Part shown: positions 17,631 to 27,371 of the stretch, piece by piece
Layout of the letters: each line of letters begins with the position of its first letter
Numbering within the stretch: the stretch's first letter is position 1
From: Bernardetia sp. MNP-M8
GTDB lineage: Bacteria > Bacteroidota > Bacteroidia > Cytophagales > Bernardetiaceae
Reading direction: 5' to 3'
DNA length: 64,000 nt
Assembly (NCBI RefSeq): GCF_037126285.1
Contig: NZ_CP147012.1
Span: forward strand, 1,798,001 to 1,862,000
Notes under the pieces: generated by a model
What the model was told of the DNA's origin: nothing
The model's input: the letters and a program-made list of their open reading frames with translations, nothing else
The model's database searches: none
Program-made: the position numbers and the translations under genes

Positions 17631-18572
17631 ATGACAAAAGTAACCGTAGTAGGCGCAGGAAACGTAGGCGCAACTTGTGCAGATGTATTAGCAACTCGTG
17701 AAATATGTCAAGAAGTAGTTTTAGTAGATATCAAAGAAGGTTTTGCTGAAGGCAAAGCATTAGATATTTGGCAAAAAGCTCCAATTAATGTTTATGACAC
17801 TCGTACAGTAGGTGTTACAGGCGATTATGCTCGTACAGCAAATTCTGATGTTGTTGTTATTACTTCTGGTTTACCTCGTAAACCAGGTATGACTCGTGAT
17901 GACTTAATTGCTACAAATGCAAAAATTGTAAACGAAGTTACTTCAAAAGTAATTGAGCATTCTCCAAATGCAATCATTATTATCGTTTCAAATCCTTTGG
18001 ACGTAATGACGTATGCTGCTCACTTAGCTTCTAAAAAAGACCGTCGTCAAGTAATGGGAATGGCTGGTATCTTGGATACAGCTCGTTACCGTGCATTTTT
18101 GGCTGAAGCTTTAGATATTTCTCCAAAAGAAATTCAAGCTATTTTGATGGGTGGACACGGTGATACAATGGTTCCACTTCCTCGTTATACAACTGTTGCT
18201 GGTATTCCTGTAACTGAGCTTATTGATGCAGATAAATTAGACGCAATCGTAGAACGTACTAAAAAAGGTGGTGGAGAACTCGTTAAATTAATGGGAACTT
18301 CTGCTTGGTATGCTCCAGGTGCTGCTGCTGCTCAAATGGTAGAAGCTATTGTTAAAAATCAGCGCAGAGTATTCCCTGTTTGTGTGAAATTAGAAGGAGA
18401 ATATGGTATCAATGATTGTTACTTAGGAGTTCCTGTAATTTTGGGTAAAAATGGTATCGAAAAAATCATTGAACTTGACCTTAACGATGACGAAAAAGCA
18501 CTTTTAGAAACTTCTCGTCAGCACGTTAAAGAAGTAATGGATACTTTTGACAACATGAATGCAACTGTATAA
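17631..18572 (+). CDS. mdh: Malate dehydrogenase
   Basis: 313 residues, LDH-like MDH of the MDH3 type. The NAD site is VTVVGAGNVGATCAD with the NAD-selecting Asp in VVLVDIKEG. The substrate loop LPRKPGMTRDDL carries the two arginines that bind the dicarboxylate, and the Arg in the first position specifies malate over lactate. Catalytic Asp/His are in the SNPLDVMTYAA / GGHGDTMVPLPR blocks. It converts malate and NAD+ to oxaloacetate in the TCA cycle, in the cytoplasm. Many regular codons and few rare ones compared with neighbours suggest strong expression. It has its own promoter element upstream and a terminator at 18641. Confidence 0.97.
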   Translation: MTKVTVVGAGNVGATCADVLATREICQEVVLVDIKEGFAEGKALDIWQKAPINVYDTRTVGVTGDYARTANSDVVVITSGLPRKPGMTRDDLIATNAKIVNEVTSKVIEHSPNAIIIIVSNPLDVMTYAAHLASKKDRRQVMGMAGILDTARYRAFLAEALDISPKEIQAILMGGHGDTMVPLPRYTTVAGIPVTELIDADKLDAIVERTKKGGGELVKLMGTSAWYAPGAAAAQMVEAIVKNQRRVFPVCVKLEGEYGINDCYLGVPVILGKNGIEKIIELDLNDDEKALLETSRQHVKEVMDTFDNMNATV

Positions 18573-18640
18573 AGAAAGAATAAAAAATTATAAGTGGTAA
18601 ATTGATTTCAATTTGTTTACTTTAATAACATTCTATTTAT

Positions 18641-18675
18641 AAAAAAGTCCATAATTTATTTTGTGGACTTTTTTT
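18641..18675 (+). terminator. Intrinsic terminator of mdh
   Basis: AAAAAGTCCA on the left pairs with TGGACTTTTT on the right around a 12-nt A+T loop, followed by a T tract, 68 bp after the mdh stop codon. Confidence 0.78.
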
Positions 18676-18694
18676 GTTATTTTTATTTTTGAAA

Positions 18695-18766
18695 TTCAAG
18701 CGAGGACGCTTGAATCAGAATAGATTTTATAAATTATAAATGTCTAGTTTAAGCGTCCTCGCTTGA
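18695..18766. repeat. Paired hairpins forming a 72-bp inverted repeat (REP-like)
   Basis: The left unit TTCAAGCG-AGGA-CGCTTGAA is itself a hairpin. The right unit (18748-18766) is its reverse complement with loop TCCT, matching 19 of 20 bases. Together they form a large inverted repeat between mdh and galE. Much more GC-rich than its surroundings. The arrangement of two opposed small hairpins is like REP/BIME sequences. Confidence 0.7.
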
Positions 18767-18784
18767 ACTACTTTTTCTATAAAA

Positions 18785-19867
18785 ATGCAAAAGAAAATAA
18801 TTATTACAGGAGGTTGTGGCTACATTGGCTCGCACACCGTTGTCGAATGCTTAGAAAATTACACAAAAGAAAATGGCTATGAGCAAGATTATCAAGTTAT
18901 TTCTATTGATAGTCACTTGAATTCTTCTTCTTCTGTCATTAAAAATATTGAAAGTCTAACAGGTAGAAAAATAAAAAACTATGATGTAGATTTGTGTGAT
19001 TACGAAAAGACAAAAGAAATTTTTGAAAAGGAAGTAGGTATTAATTCTGAGTCAAATTCTCAAATCATTGGAATTATTCATTTTGCAGCTCTAAAGTCTG
19101 TTCCTGATTCGGTGGCTGATCCTGTTTTTTATTATCAAAACAATCTAAACTCTTTACTCAATATTTTGAAGTTAAGTAAAGAGTATAAAGTAGAGAATTT
19201 TATTTTCTCTTCTTCGTGTTCGGTGTATGGAAATACAACTGAATTACCTGTTTCTGAAAATACAGCTTTTGGAAGTGCAGAATCCCCTTATGCTTACACC
19301 AAACAGGTAGGCGAAAGAATGATAATTGATTTTGCCAAAACATCTAAAAGTCAAAAATTTGTTTTGCTTCGTTATTTCAATCCAGTTGGAGCACATGTTT
19401 CGGCACAAATTGGAGAAGACCCAAAAAACCCACCAACTTCGCTTGTTCCAATTATTACACTAACGGCAGCAGGAAAAAGAGATAAAATGTTAGTTCATGG
19501 AAGTGATTACGGAACTAGAGATGGTTCTTGTATTAGAGATTATATCCACGTTTCAGATATTGCAGAAGCTCACCGTTTGGCGATTGATTTTTTAGTTAAG
19601 AATAATTTAGATAATAAAAAAATAAATCAAGTAGAGATATTCAATCTAGGAACAGGAAATGGAGTAACCGTTTTAGAAGCCATAAAAGCCTTTGAAAAAG
19701 TAAGTAACAAAAAACTCAATTATGAATTAGGAGGACGAAGAGAAGGCGACGTAGTAGAGATTTATGCAGATAATGCAAAAGCAAAAACTCTTTTAGGCTG
19801 GATTCCTAAATATGGAATTGAAGAAATGATGCTTTCAGCTTGGAAATGGCAAGAGAAGATTTTGTAA
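18785..19867 (+). CDS. galE: UDP-glucose 4-epimerase
   Basis: 360 residues, full length. N-terminal NAD motif GGCGYIGSHTVVECL. The catalytic triad of the extended SDR family is visible: Ser in FSSSCSVYGN and Tyr/Lys in YAYTKQVGE. RYFNPVGAH and RDYIHVSDIAEAH are the GalE signatures for UDP-hexose binding. It interconverts UDP-glucose and UDP-galactose for cell-surface glycans or galactose use. The start ATG at 18785 is 19 bp after the REP-like repeat. A short A/T hairpin at 19867-19891 can terminate it. Confidence 0.95.
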   Translation: MQKKIIITGGCGYIGSHTVVECLENYTKENGYEQDYQVISIDSHLNSSSSVIKNIESLTGRKIKNYDVDLCDYEKTKEIFEKEVGINSESNSQIIGIIHFAALKSVPDSVADPVFYYQNNLNSLLNILKLSKEYKVENFIFSSSCSVYGNTTELPVSENTAFGSAESPYAYTKQVGERMIIDFAKTSKSQKFVLLRYFNPVGAHVSAQIGEDPKNPPTSLVPIITLTAAGKRDKMLVHGSDYGTRDGSCIRDYIHVSDIAEAHRLAIDFLVKNNLDNKKINQVEIFNLGTGNGVTVLEAIKAFEKVSNKKLNYELGGRREGDVVEIYADNAKAKTLLGWIPKYGIEEMMLSAWKWQEKIL

Positions 19868-19891
19868 AAATAAAAACTTAGTTTTTATTTT
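19867..19891 (+). terminator. A/T-only hairpin at the galE stop codon
   Basis: AAAATAAAAACT and AGTTTTTATTTT are perfect complements around one T, beginning in the stop codon. It contains almost no G or C, so its strength as terminator is uncertain. Confidence 0.4.
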
Positions 19892-20324
19892 CTACTTAAA
19901 GGTCGGTGGTGAGACAACAGCAAAACTCGTTTGAATGGAGTTTGAACATTTTTTTAAAACTCACAACCAAAGTTGTGGGCAATCTTTTGACTACTTTCGT
20001 ATTTTATCTAATAAAATTATCAATTCTATATTGCTATTATCATTTTTTGTCAATTTTTCTCATTTTATGTCATTTTTAGCCTTTTTTGGCACTTTTGCTT
20101 TACCCAATAAAAATAGCCTTTTACCTTAAAGTATATTTGTGTTTATCGAAAACGAAAGCAGTTTGGCACTTCTACGTAATTTCTTGCGTGGATTTTGAAT
20201 AGTATCTATCAATTCTGAGTAACTCTAAAGCAGCAAACTTAAATTTAAGAATGTAGTAAGACTTACAAGAATTTCTCAAAGAAATTTATACTATAAAGAC
20301 CAACTAGCTACACGATTTTCAATT
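19868..20324. other. 457-bp gap with dispersed repeat pieces
   Basis: It holds a fragment of the dispersed repeat (GGTCGGTGGTGAGACAACAG, about 19901-19920), a hairpin CACAAC-CAAA-GTTGTG (19962-19977) and a -7 element at 20132. A 64-codon frame at 19935-20129 overlaps the hairpin and looks accidental. Confidence 0.5.
20132..20139 (+). promoter_or_regulatory. -7 element TATATTTG upstream of the TPR membrane gene
   Basis: Perfect TAnnTTTG match 185 bp ahead of the ATG at 20325, implying a leader of roughly 180 nt. No good -33 partner was found. Confidence 0.4.
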
Positions 20325-21695
20325 ATGATAAACTATATATTCTATAAATCCGAAGAACTATTCTATCAGCTATTTTCAAATAATAGTCGTTATCGCAAGA
20401 CTGCTGAAGCAATGAATGCAGAGAACTATTATGAATTGCAAGCTGTTTTAGAATCACATCTGCGTAGAGGATATGGATATGCAGAATTTCAAAATTGGAA
20501 TGATGCGGTCAGAGAATTTGAAAAAGTATTGGGCATTCATCCTAATCATACAGAAGCTCTTTTTGGATTAGCTGTTTCATTTTATAATCGTTGGTTGGAT
20601 TATGGAAAAGCAACTGACAAATATCGTGCAGCAGGCTTAGCTCGTCGTTGTGTAGATAACGAACCTCAACATTATAAAGCCATGCAACTCTTGAGTCAAA
20701 TTTATAAAGGAGCTGCCTTTGAAGAGGCAATGAAAAAACGCTCTTGGCACACTAACATTATGATGGGGCTTGTTGGTGTAATGTTTCTTTCTAGTGGATA
20801 TTTAGGATATAGTTATTTAGAGCAAAATTCTAATCAAACTCCATTTGCAGATGAACTACTAACTTTAAACAATATTACTAATAATACAGCCAATTTAGCA
20901 TTTGATAATGAGAATGCTCCTATGCAAGCAGAAGGTTCATTAAAATCAATTACTATTTTGGAAGATGAGGGACTTCATTTGCCAGTAGAATGGATAGTAA
21001 ACCCAAAATTTGAAGGTCTAAAGTTAGAAGTAGAACAGTCTAAATTCAAAAACTTTAATGGTTCATATTCCTATAATTTATTAGCTGATTTGTATGTTTC
21101 TAGTGGTGCAATTTCTAGTCTCAAACTCAAAATTGAGCTTTTAGATAGAGATGGAAATGCCATCGCACAAGATGTAGTACAAGCTATAGAAACCTTTGAC
21201 CCAATTGCTAGAAAAGGAGAATCAATTCCGTTTCGTTATTTGGAATACAGAGAAGAATTTGTAGAAAATGCAACACTCGTACGAGTACGAGTAGAAAAAG
21301 TAGAATATCAAGCAAATACAGAAATGAATACTGTTCCCGTAAATTTGGAATGGAATAATATGAGCAATTTTAATCCTAATATTTTGCTTTCTGAAAGAGT
21401 AAGTAATTTACAAGAAGCAGATGAAAATGGTACAACTGGAGCTTTTCAACACTTTGAATGGGAAATCCAAAATGCCACTGAAAAAGGACAAGTAAAATTA
21501 TTACAAGCAGAAATTAAATGGATAGGACATCAGGGACAAACATTAGACAGCAGAACAACTTATTTAATAAACTCTTCTGAGCCAACTTTAAAAGCAAATC
21601 AGATTCGTAGTATTGGAAGAGCCTACCGTTTGGAAGGAATAAATAAAGAAGATATTGCTCGTTACTCAGTAACGATAAAAGAAATTGAAGATTAA
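20325..21695 (+). CDS. TPR-containing single-pass membrane protein, unknown role
   Basis: 456 residues. The N-terminal half holds two or three TPR-like helices (GYGYAEFQNWNDAVREFEKV, HPNHTEALFGLAVSFYNRWL). One membrane helix lies near 143-165 (IMMGLVGVMFLSSGYLGYSYL). The C-terminal part of about 270 residues is beta-rich, in two similar Ig-like stretches that both start with a W-E-I/V pattern (LPVEWIVNPKF and HFEWEIQNAT), as in extracytoplasmic adhesion or assembly domains. No signal peptide, so the topology is TPR inside, beta domains outside. Family not recognised. A terminator follows at 21779. Confidence 0.75.
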   Translation: MINYIFYKSEELFYQLFSNNSRYRKTAEAMNAENYYELQAVLESHLRRGYGYAEFQNWNDAVREFEKVLGIHPNHTEALFGLAVSFYNRWLDYGKATDKYRAAGLARRCVDNEPQHYKAMQLLSQIYKGAAFEEAMKKRSWHTNIMMGLVGVMFLSSGYLGYSYLEQNSNQTPFADELLTLNNITNNTANLAFDNENAPMQAEGSLKSITILEDEGLHLPVEWIVNPKFEGLKLEVEQSKFKNFNGSYSYNLLADLYVSSGAISSLKLKIELLDRDGNAIAQDVVQAIETFDPIARKGESIPFRYLEYREEFVENATLVRVRVEKVEYQANTEMNTVPVNLEWNNMSNFNPNILLSERVSNLQEADENGTTGAFQHFEWEIQNATEKGQVKLLQAEIKWIGHQGQTLDSRTTYLINSSEPTLKANQIRSIGRAYRLEGINKEDIARYSVTIKEIED

Positions 21696-21699
21696 GTAA

Positions 21700-21731
21700 T
21701 GCTGTCATTGGTGAGTACACCAACAACAGCA
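21700..21731. repeat. Dispersed 27-nt-type palindrome, copy in 21.7-kb gap
   Basis: TGCTGTCATTGGTG and CACCAACAACAGCA form an imperfect inverted repeat (2 mismatches in 14). Read on the minus strand it matches the copy at 32348-32374 at 24 of 27 positions. Confidence 0.6.
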
Positions 21732-21778
21732 TACTAATCAAACAAAAGACATTCAAGATTAAGGATAGGATAGGATTG

Positions 21779-21812
21779 AAAATGGCGTAGGAATTTTTCC
21801 TACGCTATTTTT
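21779..21812 (+). terminator. Intrinsic terminator after the TPR membrane gene
   Basis: AAAATGGCGTAGGAA (21779-21793) pairs with TTCCTACGCTATTTT (from 21797) with one G-U pair and a 3-nt loop, followed by T. Confidence 0.78.
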
Positions 21813-22005
21813 GTGTTTTTAAATTCCAACTTACAGAATCAAAACAGTAGTTTGCAGCATAAAAAATCATAATTCAAAATGGAAGAATCAAGTAGAAAGT
21901 TAAAAAGTCTGTATCTTACCTCTTTATTTTAAGACTTTCAAAACTTACTTTAGTTACTTGTCGTTACTCAAGTTTTAACCTCAACGCTACCCTTATTTTT
22001 TGCTT

Positions 22006-23628
22006 ATGCGCTCCAATTATTCTACCTACCAATTAGATTTTTCTAAAACCAATCAGTTTTCTGGACTATTTTTAGACTACATTTCTCAGAAAGAAGAGCT
22101 AAAAGAGTTTTATGGAAATTTACCTCAACTAGAATACTTTGAAAAACAGATTGATTTAAAGATACAGAATAATTCATTTACTATTGAAAAACGAAATATT
22201 TTAGTAAATGCTTTGCATAATCAGTATGCTAATACAGAAAATCCACCAACAGAAACTATAAATTTACTCCAAAGAGAAACAACTTTTACAGTTACTACAG
22301 GTCACCAACTCAATATTTATACAGGCACACTTTATTTTCATTACAAAATTCAGACAGTGATTAATGCCTGTAAAATTTTGAAGGAAAAATATCCACAATA
22401 TGATTTTGTACCCATTTATTGGATGGCGACTGAAGACCACGACTTAGAAGAAATTGCTTCTTTCAATATGTTTGGAAAAAAATATACGTGGCAAACTGAA
22501 CAACAAGGCGCAGTTGGAAGAATGAACACAAAAGGTTTAAATGATTTGGGTTTTAAGGAAGAAAAAGCAAAAGAGCTAGGAAAATTTTATAAAACAGCAG
22601 AAAGTAAAAACGAAAATCTAGCACACGCCACACGAAATATTGTGCATTCGTTTTATAAAAAAGATGATTTAGTGATTTTAGATGGCGATGATGCAGCTTT
22701 GAAAAGACTATTTATTCCGATTATTAAAAATGAATTAGCAACTCAAAAAAGTCATTTAAAAATTGAGGAAAGTAGCAAAAAATTAGATAAACTAGGTTAT
22801 AAAACACAAGTTACACCACGAGAAATCAATCTTTTTTATTTAGAAGATAATTTGAGAGAACGAATAGTAAAAAATGAAAACTCTCAGAATAATGAAATTT
22901 CTTTTGAAATTCTCAATACAGATATTAGTTTTTCAGAAACTCAAATGATGGATTTGGTAGAATCAAATCCTGAAAAATTTAGTCCTAATGTTGCACTTCG
23001 TCCTGTTTATCAAGAAATTATTTTACCAAATCTTTCCTACACAGGAGGACCTGGTGAGCTGGCATATTGGTTGCAACTCAAATCTATGTTTGAGTATTTT
23101 GAGGTAGATTTTCCAATTCTTTTACCTCGTAATTTTGTCTTATTTATTCCCAAAGTCATTCATCAGAAAATGACTAAAACAAATCTTTCTTTGGAAGATA
23201 TTTTTAATCCTTTTGATAATCTAAGAATTGATTATGCTACTAAAAATGCTCAGAACGATGTTTTATTAGAAGACGAAAGAAAGAGTTTAGAACAAATTTT
23301 TGATAAAATAGAATCTAAATCTATAAAGTCTATAAATACGACAGATAATTCTCTTCAAAAATCTATTGCAGGTGAAAAACATAAAGCCTTAAAGCGAATG
23401 GAACACATATCTAAAAAGCTGCGAAAAGCAGAAGAAAGAAAATTATCAGATTCTATCAATCAAATAAAATCAGTAAAAGAAAATTTGTTTCCAAAAGGTA
23501 GCTTGCAAGAGCGTCATGATAACTTTTTGAGTTTTATAATAAATGACCCAGCATTTTTAGATAAAGTACAAGCAGTTTTGAATCCTTTTGATTTACGTTT
23601 TTTGGTGCTTGTAGAAAATGATATTTGA
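22006..23628 (+). CDS. bshC: Bacillithiol synthase BshC (putative cysteine-adding enzyme)
   Basis: 540 residues from ATG 22006; a TTG 6 bp upstream is less likely. The family blocks are clear: the N-terminal Rossmann part has FTVTTGHQLNIYTGTLYFHY, PIYWMATEDHDLEEI and YTGGPGELAYWLQLK, and a long coiled-coil hairpin follows (SIAGEKHKALKRMEHISKK). BshC joins cysteine to glucosaminyl-malate, the last step of bacillithiol synthesis, in the cytoplasm. Bacillithiol replaces glutathione in many Bacteroidota. bshA and bshB are not in the window. It ends 22 bp from the convergent TonB-receptor gene. Confidence 0.95.
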   Translation: MRSNYSTYQLDFSKTNQFSGLFLDYISQKEELKEFYGNLPQLEYFEKQIDLKIQNNSFTIEKRNILVNALHNQYANTENPPTETINLLQRETTFTVTTGHQLNIYTGTLYFHYKIQTVINACKILKEKYPQYDFVPIYWMATEDHDLEEIASFNMFGKKYTWQTEQQGAVGRMNTKGLNDLGFKEEKAKELGKFYKTAESKNENLAHATRNIVHSFYKKDDLVILDGDDAALKRLFIPIIKNELATQKSHLKIEESSKKLDKLGYKTQVTPREINLFYLEDNLRERIVKNENSQNNEISFEILNTDISFSETQMMDLVESNPEKFSPNVALRPVYQEIILPNLSYTGGPGELAYWLQLKSMFEYFEVDFPILLPRNFVLFIPKVIHQKMTKTNLSLEDIFNPFDNLRIDYATKNAQNDVLLEDERKSLEQIFDKIESKSIKSINTTDNSLQKSIAGEKHKALKRMEHISKKLRKAEERKLSDSINQIKSVKENLFPKGSLQERHDNFLSFIINDPAFLDKVQAVLNPFDLRFLVLVENDI

Positions 23629-23650
23629 TTATCTGAATTTAATGATAAAA

Positions 23651-25759
23651 TCAAAATCTGTATTCAAACCTCAAATTACCAAAGTAATTTCTAGGCAAAC
23701 CTGAGTAATAAAAACGTGGTTCGTTGTTTCCAAAACCTGTTGCATTAATCAAGATAGAAGAAGCATACTTTTTATTTAATAGATTATCAACTCCTACACT
23801 TGCCTTTATAAAAATTGTGTTGAGCAAGCTGATTTGATAATCTACTTTCAAATTTAATAGATTATAGGCTTCTGAATACAATAAATTTGCATCATTCATA
23901 GGCATTTTTCCAACATGTTGATAAATGAAATGAAAAGCGAAACTTTTATTCTGTTTGAGAGAAAAACCTGCATAGAGTTGTTTTTCAGGAACTCCTGTAA
24001 GCTGATTTCCAGAAAAATCTTTTTCTTCATCTACAAAATCTACAAACTCGTGAAAATTAAGTGTTCCATTGGCAAAAGTTTGAAACAACCAATTTTGATT
24101 TAGTTTTAAAGTATAATCTGAACTTAGCTCTAAACCTTTGTGCGAAGTTTTTCCTGCATTTCTACCAATATATTGGTCTTCATTAATTCGTTTGGCAACC
24201 AAAAGACCATTAATTTGAAGTAAATATGCTGAAAGATTAAAATGTAGATTATTGTTTTTTAGAAAAAACAAATCTGTTCCTATTTCATAGTTCCACCCTT
24301 TTTCTGCTGTAATTTTTGGGTTTACAAGTCCGTTTGGTGTGAGTGTTTCCTCTAAACTAGGATAATTAAAACCTCTACTCACATTGGTATAAATACTTTT
24401 TTGAGGTGAAAAAGAATAGGTAAAACTAATATTTGGAGCAAGGATAGGTTCAAATTTTCTATTTATATCCGAATTATCCAACTCATTTTGATAATCGTAA
24501 TAAGTATGATTAAGATTGAGTCCAAACTGTGAAGATAATTTTTCAGAAAGCTGTAAAGTTGTTGTCGCAAAAACAGAATAATTCCATCTTTTTTCTATGT
24601 TTTTACTCAAATTGTTTCCTTCTAAACTTCCATTTCCATTATTCTGTTGATATAAATTTTCGTATGTTTTCCAGTCATAATTATCATAATAAATTTCTGT
24701 TCCTGTGCTTATTTCTGCATCAAAAAAAGAAGGAAGAGAAACTGCAAAAAGTGTTCTTGTGCCTAAACCATCTGTATTTTCTGTTAGAATATTAAATGGG
24801 CGAGGCTCATAATTTTCATTCTTACTATAAAAAACGCTTGTTGTATTACTAAAATTAGAATTGAAACGATGTGTCAAAGTGATGGCAGAAAACAACTGTT
24901 TTTGATCTTCGTAACCTTTTGCTTCTTTCCATGTAAAAGCAGCTTTTTCAGGATTTTCTTCAAAATCTGTTTTGGAAATAGAGCTTGGAATCTGTCCAAA
25001 ATAATCTACATAATTAAATAGGAGACTAATTTCTGTCTTTTTGGAAAGATAAAAAGTAGGTAACAAGAAATAATTTTTCCTATCAAAATTACTATTTTCT
25101 CTATATCCTTTTTGTTCAAAACGGTCATAATCGAAATGTAAACTAAACTTTTCACCTCCATAATTTCCTCCTATATTATTTTTCATTAGTCCAAAAGAAC
25201 CTAAAGTCAAGCTATTTACAATGGAAGAACTTCCTTGTTTTGGAGTTTTAGAATTTAGTAAAATTGTTCCACCCAAATTTGTTCCGTATTGTGTCGCTTT
25301 TGCACCTTTTACAATCTCTACACTTTCTAAGTCTTCAGGATTAAAGATATTAATCACTGTTTCACTCACCCCATTTGTAATTGGAATTCCATTAAAGTAA
25401 GCACGAATTTTATTTGTTCCATAAAGAGTTCTTGAACCTACTCCACGAATCGTAATTCGGTTAGTATTTATTGCTCCTTGCTGAATAAAAACTCCTGCCG
25501 TCTGATTCATTATGTTTACCAAATCTTTAGGAGAATGTCTATCAAAATTTTCTTTTTTTAGTTGAGTTGTAGGAATAATTACCTCGCTACTTTTGAGATA
25601 ATTAGAAGAAATAATGACACTTTCTAAAGTTTTATCTAAAGAATCGGTATCATTTTGATTTATTGTTGTTTGACCCAAAACAGTGTTTTGGAAAATGAAT
25701 GCAGTAAAAAAGATAGCAATTAGAGATTTAATTGCTATCTGTAAATTTAAAAATTTCAT
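23651..25759 (-). CDS. TonB-dependent outer-membrane receptor (FecA-like)
   Basis: 702 residues. Signal peptide (about 1-29, ending near VLGQT). The plug domain (about 45-165) has PKDLVNIMNQTAGVFIQQG and the ATQYGTNLGGTILLNSK block of metal-chelate receptors. A 22-strand barrel ends in the aromatic residue required for insertion (NLRFEYRF). No carboxypeptidase-like N-terminal extension and no SusD partner, so it is probably a siderophore or metal-chelate importer rather than a glycan receptor. It lies 69 bp behind the PQQ-type dehydrogenase lipoprotein on the same strand, which may be co-transcribed. Ligand unknown. Confidence 0.93.
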   Translation of the reverse strand: MKFLNLQIAIKSLIAIFFTAFIFQNTVLGQTTINQNDTDSLDKTLESVIISSNYLKSSEVIIPTTQLKKENFDRHSPKDLVNIMNQTAGVFIQQGAINTNRITIRGVGSRTLYGTNKIRAYFNGIPITNGVSETVINIFNPEDLESVEIVKGAKATQYGTNLGGTILLNSKTPKQGSSSIVNSLTLGSFGLMKNNIGGNYGGEKFSLHFDYDRFEQKGYRENSNFDRKNYFLLPTFYLSKKTEISLLFNYVDYFGQIPSSISKTDFEENPEKAAFTWKEAKGYEDQKQLFSAITLTHRFNSNFSNTTSVFYSKNENYEPRPFNILTENTDGLGTRTLFAVSLPSFFDAEISTGTEIYYDNYDWKTYENLYQQNNGNGSLEGNNLSKNIEKRWNYSVFATTTLQLSEKLSSQFGLNLNHTYYDYQNELDNSDINRKFEPILAPNISFTYSFSPQKSIYTNVSRGFNYPSLEETLTPNGLVNPKITAEKGWNYEIGTDLFFLKNNNLHFNLSAYLLQINGLLVAKRINEDQYIGRNAGKTSHKGLELSSDYTLKLNQNWLFQTFANGTLNFHEFVDFVDEEKDFSGNQLTGVPEKQLYAGFSLKQNKSFAFHFIYQHVGKMPMNDANLLYSEAYNLLNLKVDYQISLLNTIFIKASVGVDNLLNKKYASSILINATGFGNNEPRFYYSGLPRNYFGNLRFEYRF

Positions 25760-25828
25760 TGTTTAATTCATTTGTCGCTCAGAGAAATATTATATCTAGT
25801 CGTCATTGAGATTTATGCAATCTATTTT

Positions 25829-27214
25829 CTATTCTGAATAAGAAACTTTCCAAATAACTCCACCTGTATCATCATTAACCAACAAATCTCCATTTGGCGT
25901 TACAGTAGTTGCAACAGGGCGACCAAAAACGGTTGCTTTTTCTCTGTCATCAATAAATCCTGTCAAGAAATCTTCAGCTTGTCCACTCGGTTTTCCATTT
26001 TCGAAAGGAATAAAAACAACTTTATAACCTGCCATTTCCGAACGATTCCAAGAACCATGTTGCCCTACAAAAGCTCCGTTGTGATATTTTTGAGGAAACT
26101 TAGTATTATCATAAAAACCCAAACCCAAAGAAGCCGTATGTGAACCCACAGGAACATCAGGCATAACTGATTTTGCAACTAATTCTGTTTCTAGTCCAGA
26201 CATGCGAGGGTCTTCTATTTGTCCATAATACGAATAAGGCCAACCATAAAAAGCTCCTTTTTTTACACTTGTAACATAATCAGGAACTAAATTATCGCCA
26301 AGCATATCACGCTCATTAACGGCTGTCCAAAGCTCTCCACTTACAGGATTCCAGTCCATTCCAACAGGATTACGTAAGCCATTAGCATAGATAATTTCAT
26401 TTTTTCCATCCAAATCTACCTCCAAAATATTCGCTCTTCGAATCTCTTCCTTCATTCCATACTCTCCAACATTAGAAGCCGAACCGACCGAAATATAAAT
26501 TTTGTCTTGTGCTTTATTAGTAATAATATTTCTTGTCCAATGATGATTGTAACCACCAGCAGGAAGTTCTACTATTTTTGTTCCTTTCACATCTTTTAGA
26601 GAAGTTTGTCCTTCTTTGTATGGATATTTCCAAAGTCCGTCTGTAGTTGTTACATAAAAATTATCTCCAATAATGAGCATTCCGAAAGGTTGATTTAGAT
26701 TTTCTATGAAAACTTCACGCATATCAATTTTCCCATCATTATCTGTATCTCTCAAAAGAGTAATTCGATTGGCACTCTTTACTGTGTTTGCTTCTGATAC
26801 AAAATAATCTCCATTTGTAGCAATATACGTCCAACGAGGATTATCCAAATTATCAGCAAATTTTGTAACTGTAAAACCAGCAGGAGCTTTTGGTGTTTTG
26901 TCTTCCCACTTGCTAAGTCCATATCGTTTGGCAACTGATTCGGTGGCATAAGGTGCAGGAATTTCCAAATTACCAACAGCTGTTTCTACTGTCGAAGGAG
27001 TGTAATTTCCTTTAGCTTTGGCTTTATCATTTTCTAGAGCTTTTTGATTTTTAGATTTTACGTTTTCAGCTTCAAGAGCATCATTGATGAGTTCGAAGTC
27101 AGTTACTACTTCAACTTCTGATGCTTCTGTTTTATTTTGAGGAGTAGATTTGCAAGCTGTTAGTAGGAAAAAAGCTACAAAAAAGAGGGAAAAATATAAA
27201 TTAAGTTTTTTCAT
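25829..27214 (-). CDS. PQQ-dependent sugar dehydrogenase-like lipoprotein (sorbosone/glucose type)
   Basis: 461 residues from ATG 27214; an upstream in-frame Met at 27274 would place 20 residues ahead of the lipobox. LLTACKS is a lipobox, so the product is a lipoprotein. The six-bladed propeller is seen in APAGFTVTKFADNLDNPRWT, GYNHHWTRNIITNKAQDK, GLRNPVGMDWNPVSGELW, GSHTASLGLGFYD and HGSWNRSEMAGYKVVF, typical of soluble aldose/sorbosone dehydrogenases that bind PQQ. It oxidises a sugar or aldehyde in the periplasm; the true substrate and cofactor are unproven. Next to a TonB receptor. No terminator between them. Confidence 0.88.
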   Translation of the reverse strand: MKKLNLYFSLFFVAFFLLTACKSTPQNKTEASEVEVVTDFELINDALEAENVKSKNQKALENDKAKAKGNYTPSTVETAVGNLEIPAPYATESVAKRYGLSKWEDKTPKAPAGFTVTKFADNLDNPRWTYIATNGDYFVSEANTVKSANRITLLRDTDNDGKIDMREVFIENLNQPFGMLIIGDNFYVTTTDGLWKYPYKEGQTSLKDVKGTKIVELPAGGYNHHWTRNIITNKAQDKIYISVGSASNVGEYGMKEEIRRANILEVDLDGKNEIIYANGLRNPVGMDWNPVSGELWTAVNERDMLGDNLVPDYVTSVKKGAFYGWPYSYYGQIEDPRMSGLETELVAKSVMPDVPVGSHTASLGLGFYDNTKFPQKYHNGAFVGQHGSWNRSEMAGYKVVFIPFENGKPSGQAEDFLTGFIDDREKATVFGRPVATTVTPNGDLLVNDDTGGVIWKVSYSE

Positions 27215-27272
27215 AGTTCTGATAAATTGAAATAAAAATAAGAGTTTAAAAAATAGTTTTTTGTTTAGAATC

Positions 27273-27308
27273 AAACTGTCAAGACACTTCTGAGGTATCA
27301 GACAGTTT
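27273..27308. repeat. Hairpin AAACTGTC...GACAGTTT in the gap upstream of the PQQ gene
   Basis: 8-bp perfect stem with a 20-nt interior containing a second weaker stem (GACAC/GTATC). It lies between two same-strand genes, has no T-tract, and looks like a dispersed repeat rather than a terminator. Confidence 0.5.
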
Positions 27309-27371
27309 ATAGCAGGTTTATTTAATTGTCTGACTCTTTAAAGTTTACTGACAATTTTTAACAAAAGATTT

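Noticed and set aside
19935-20129. 64-codon plus-strand frame
   Set aside because: It runs through a repeat hairpin, has a hydrophobic low-complexity sequence and no match in pattern to any family; more likely an accidental frame in the gap.
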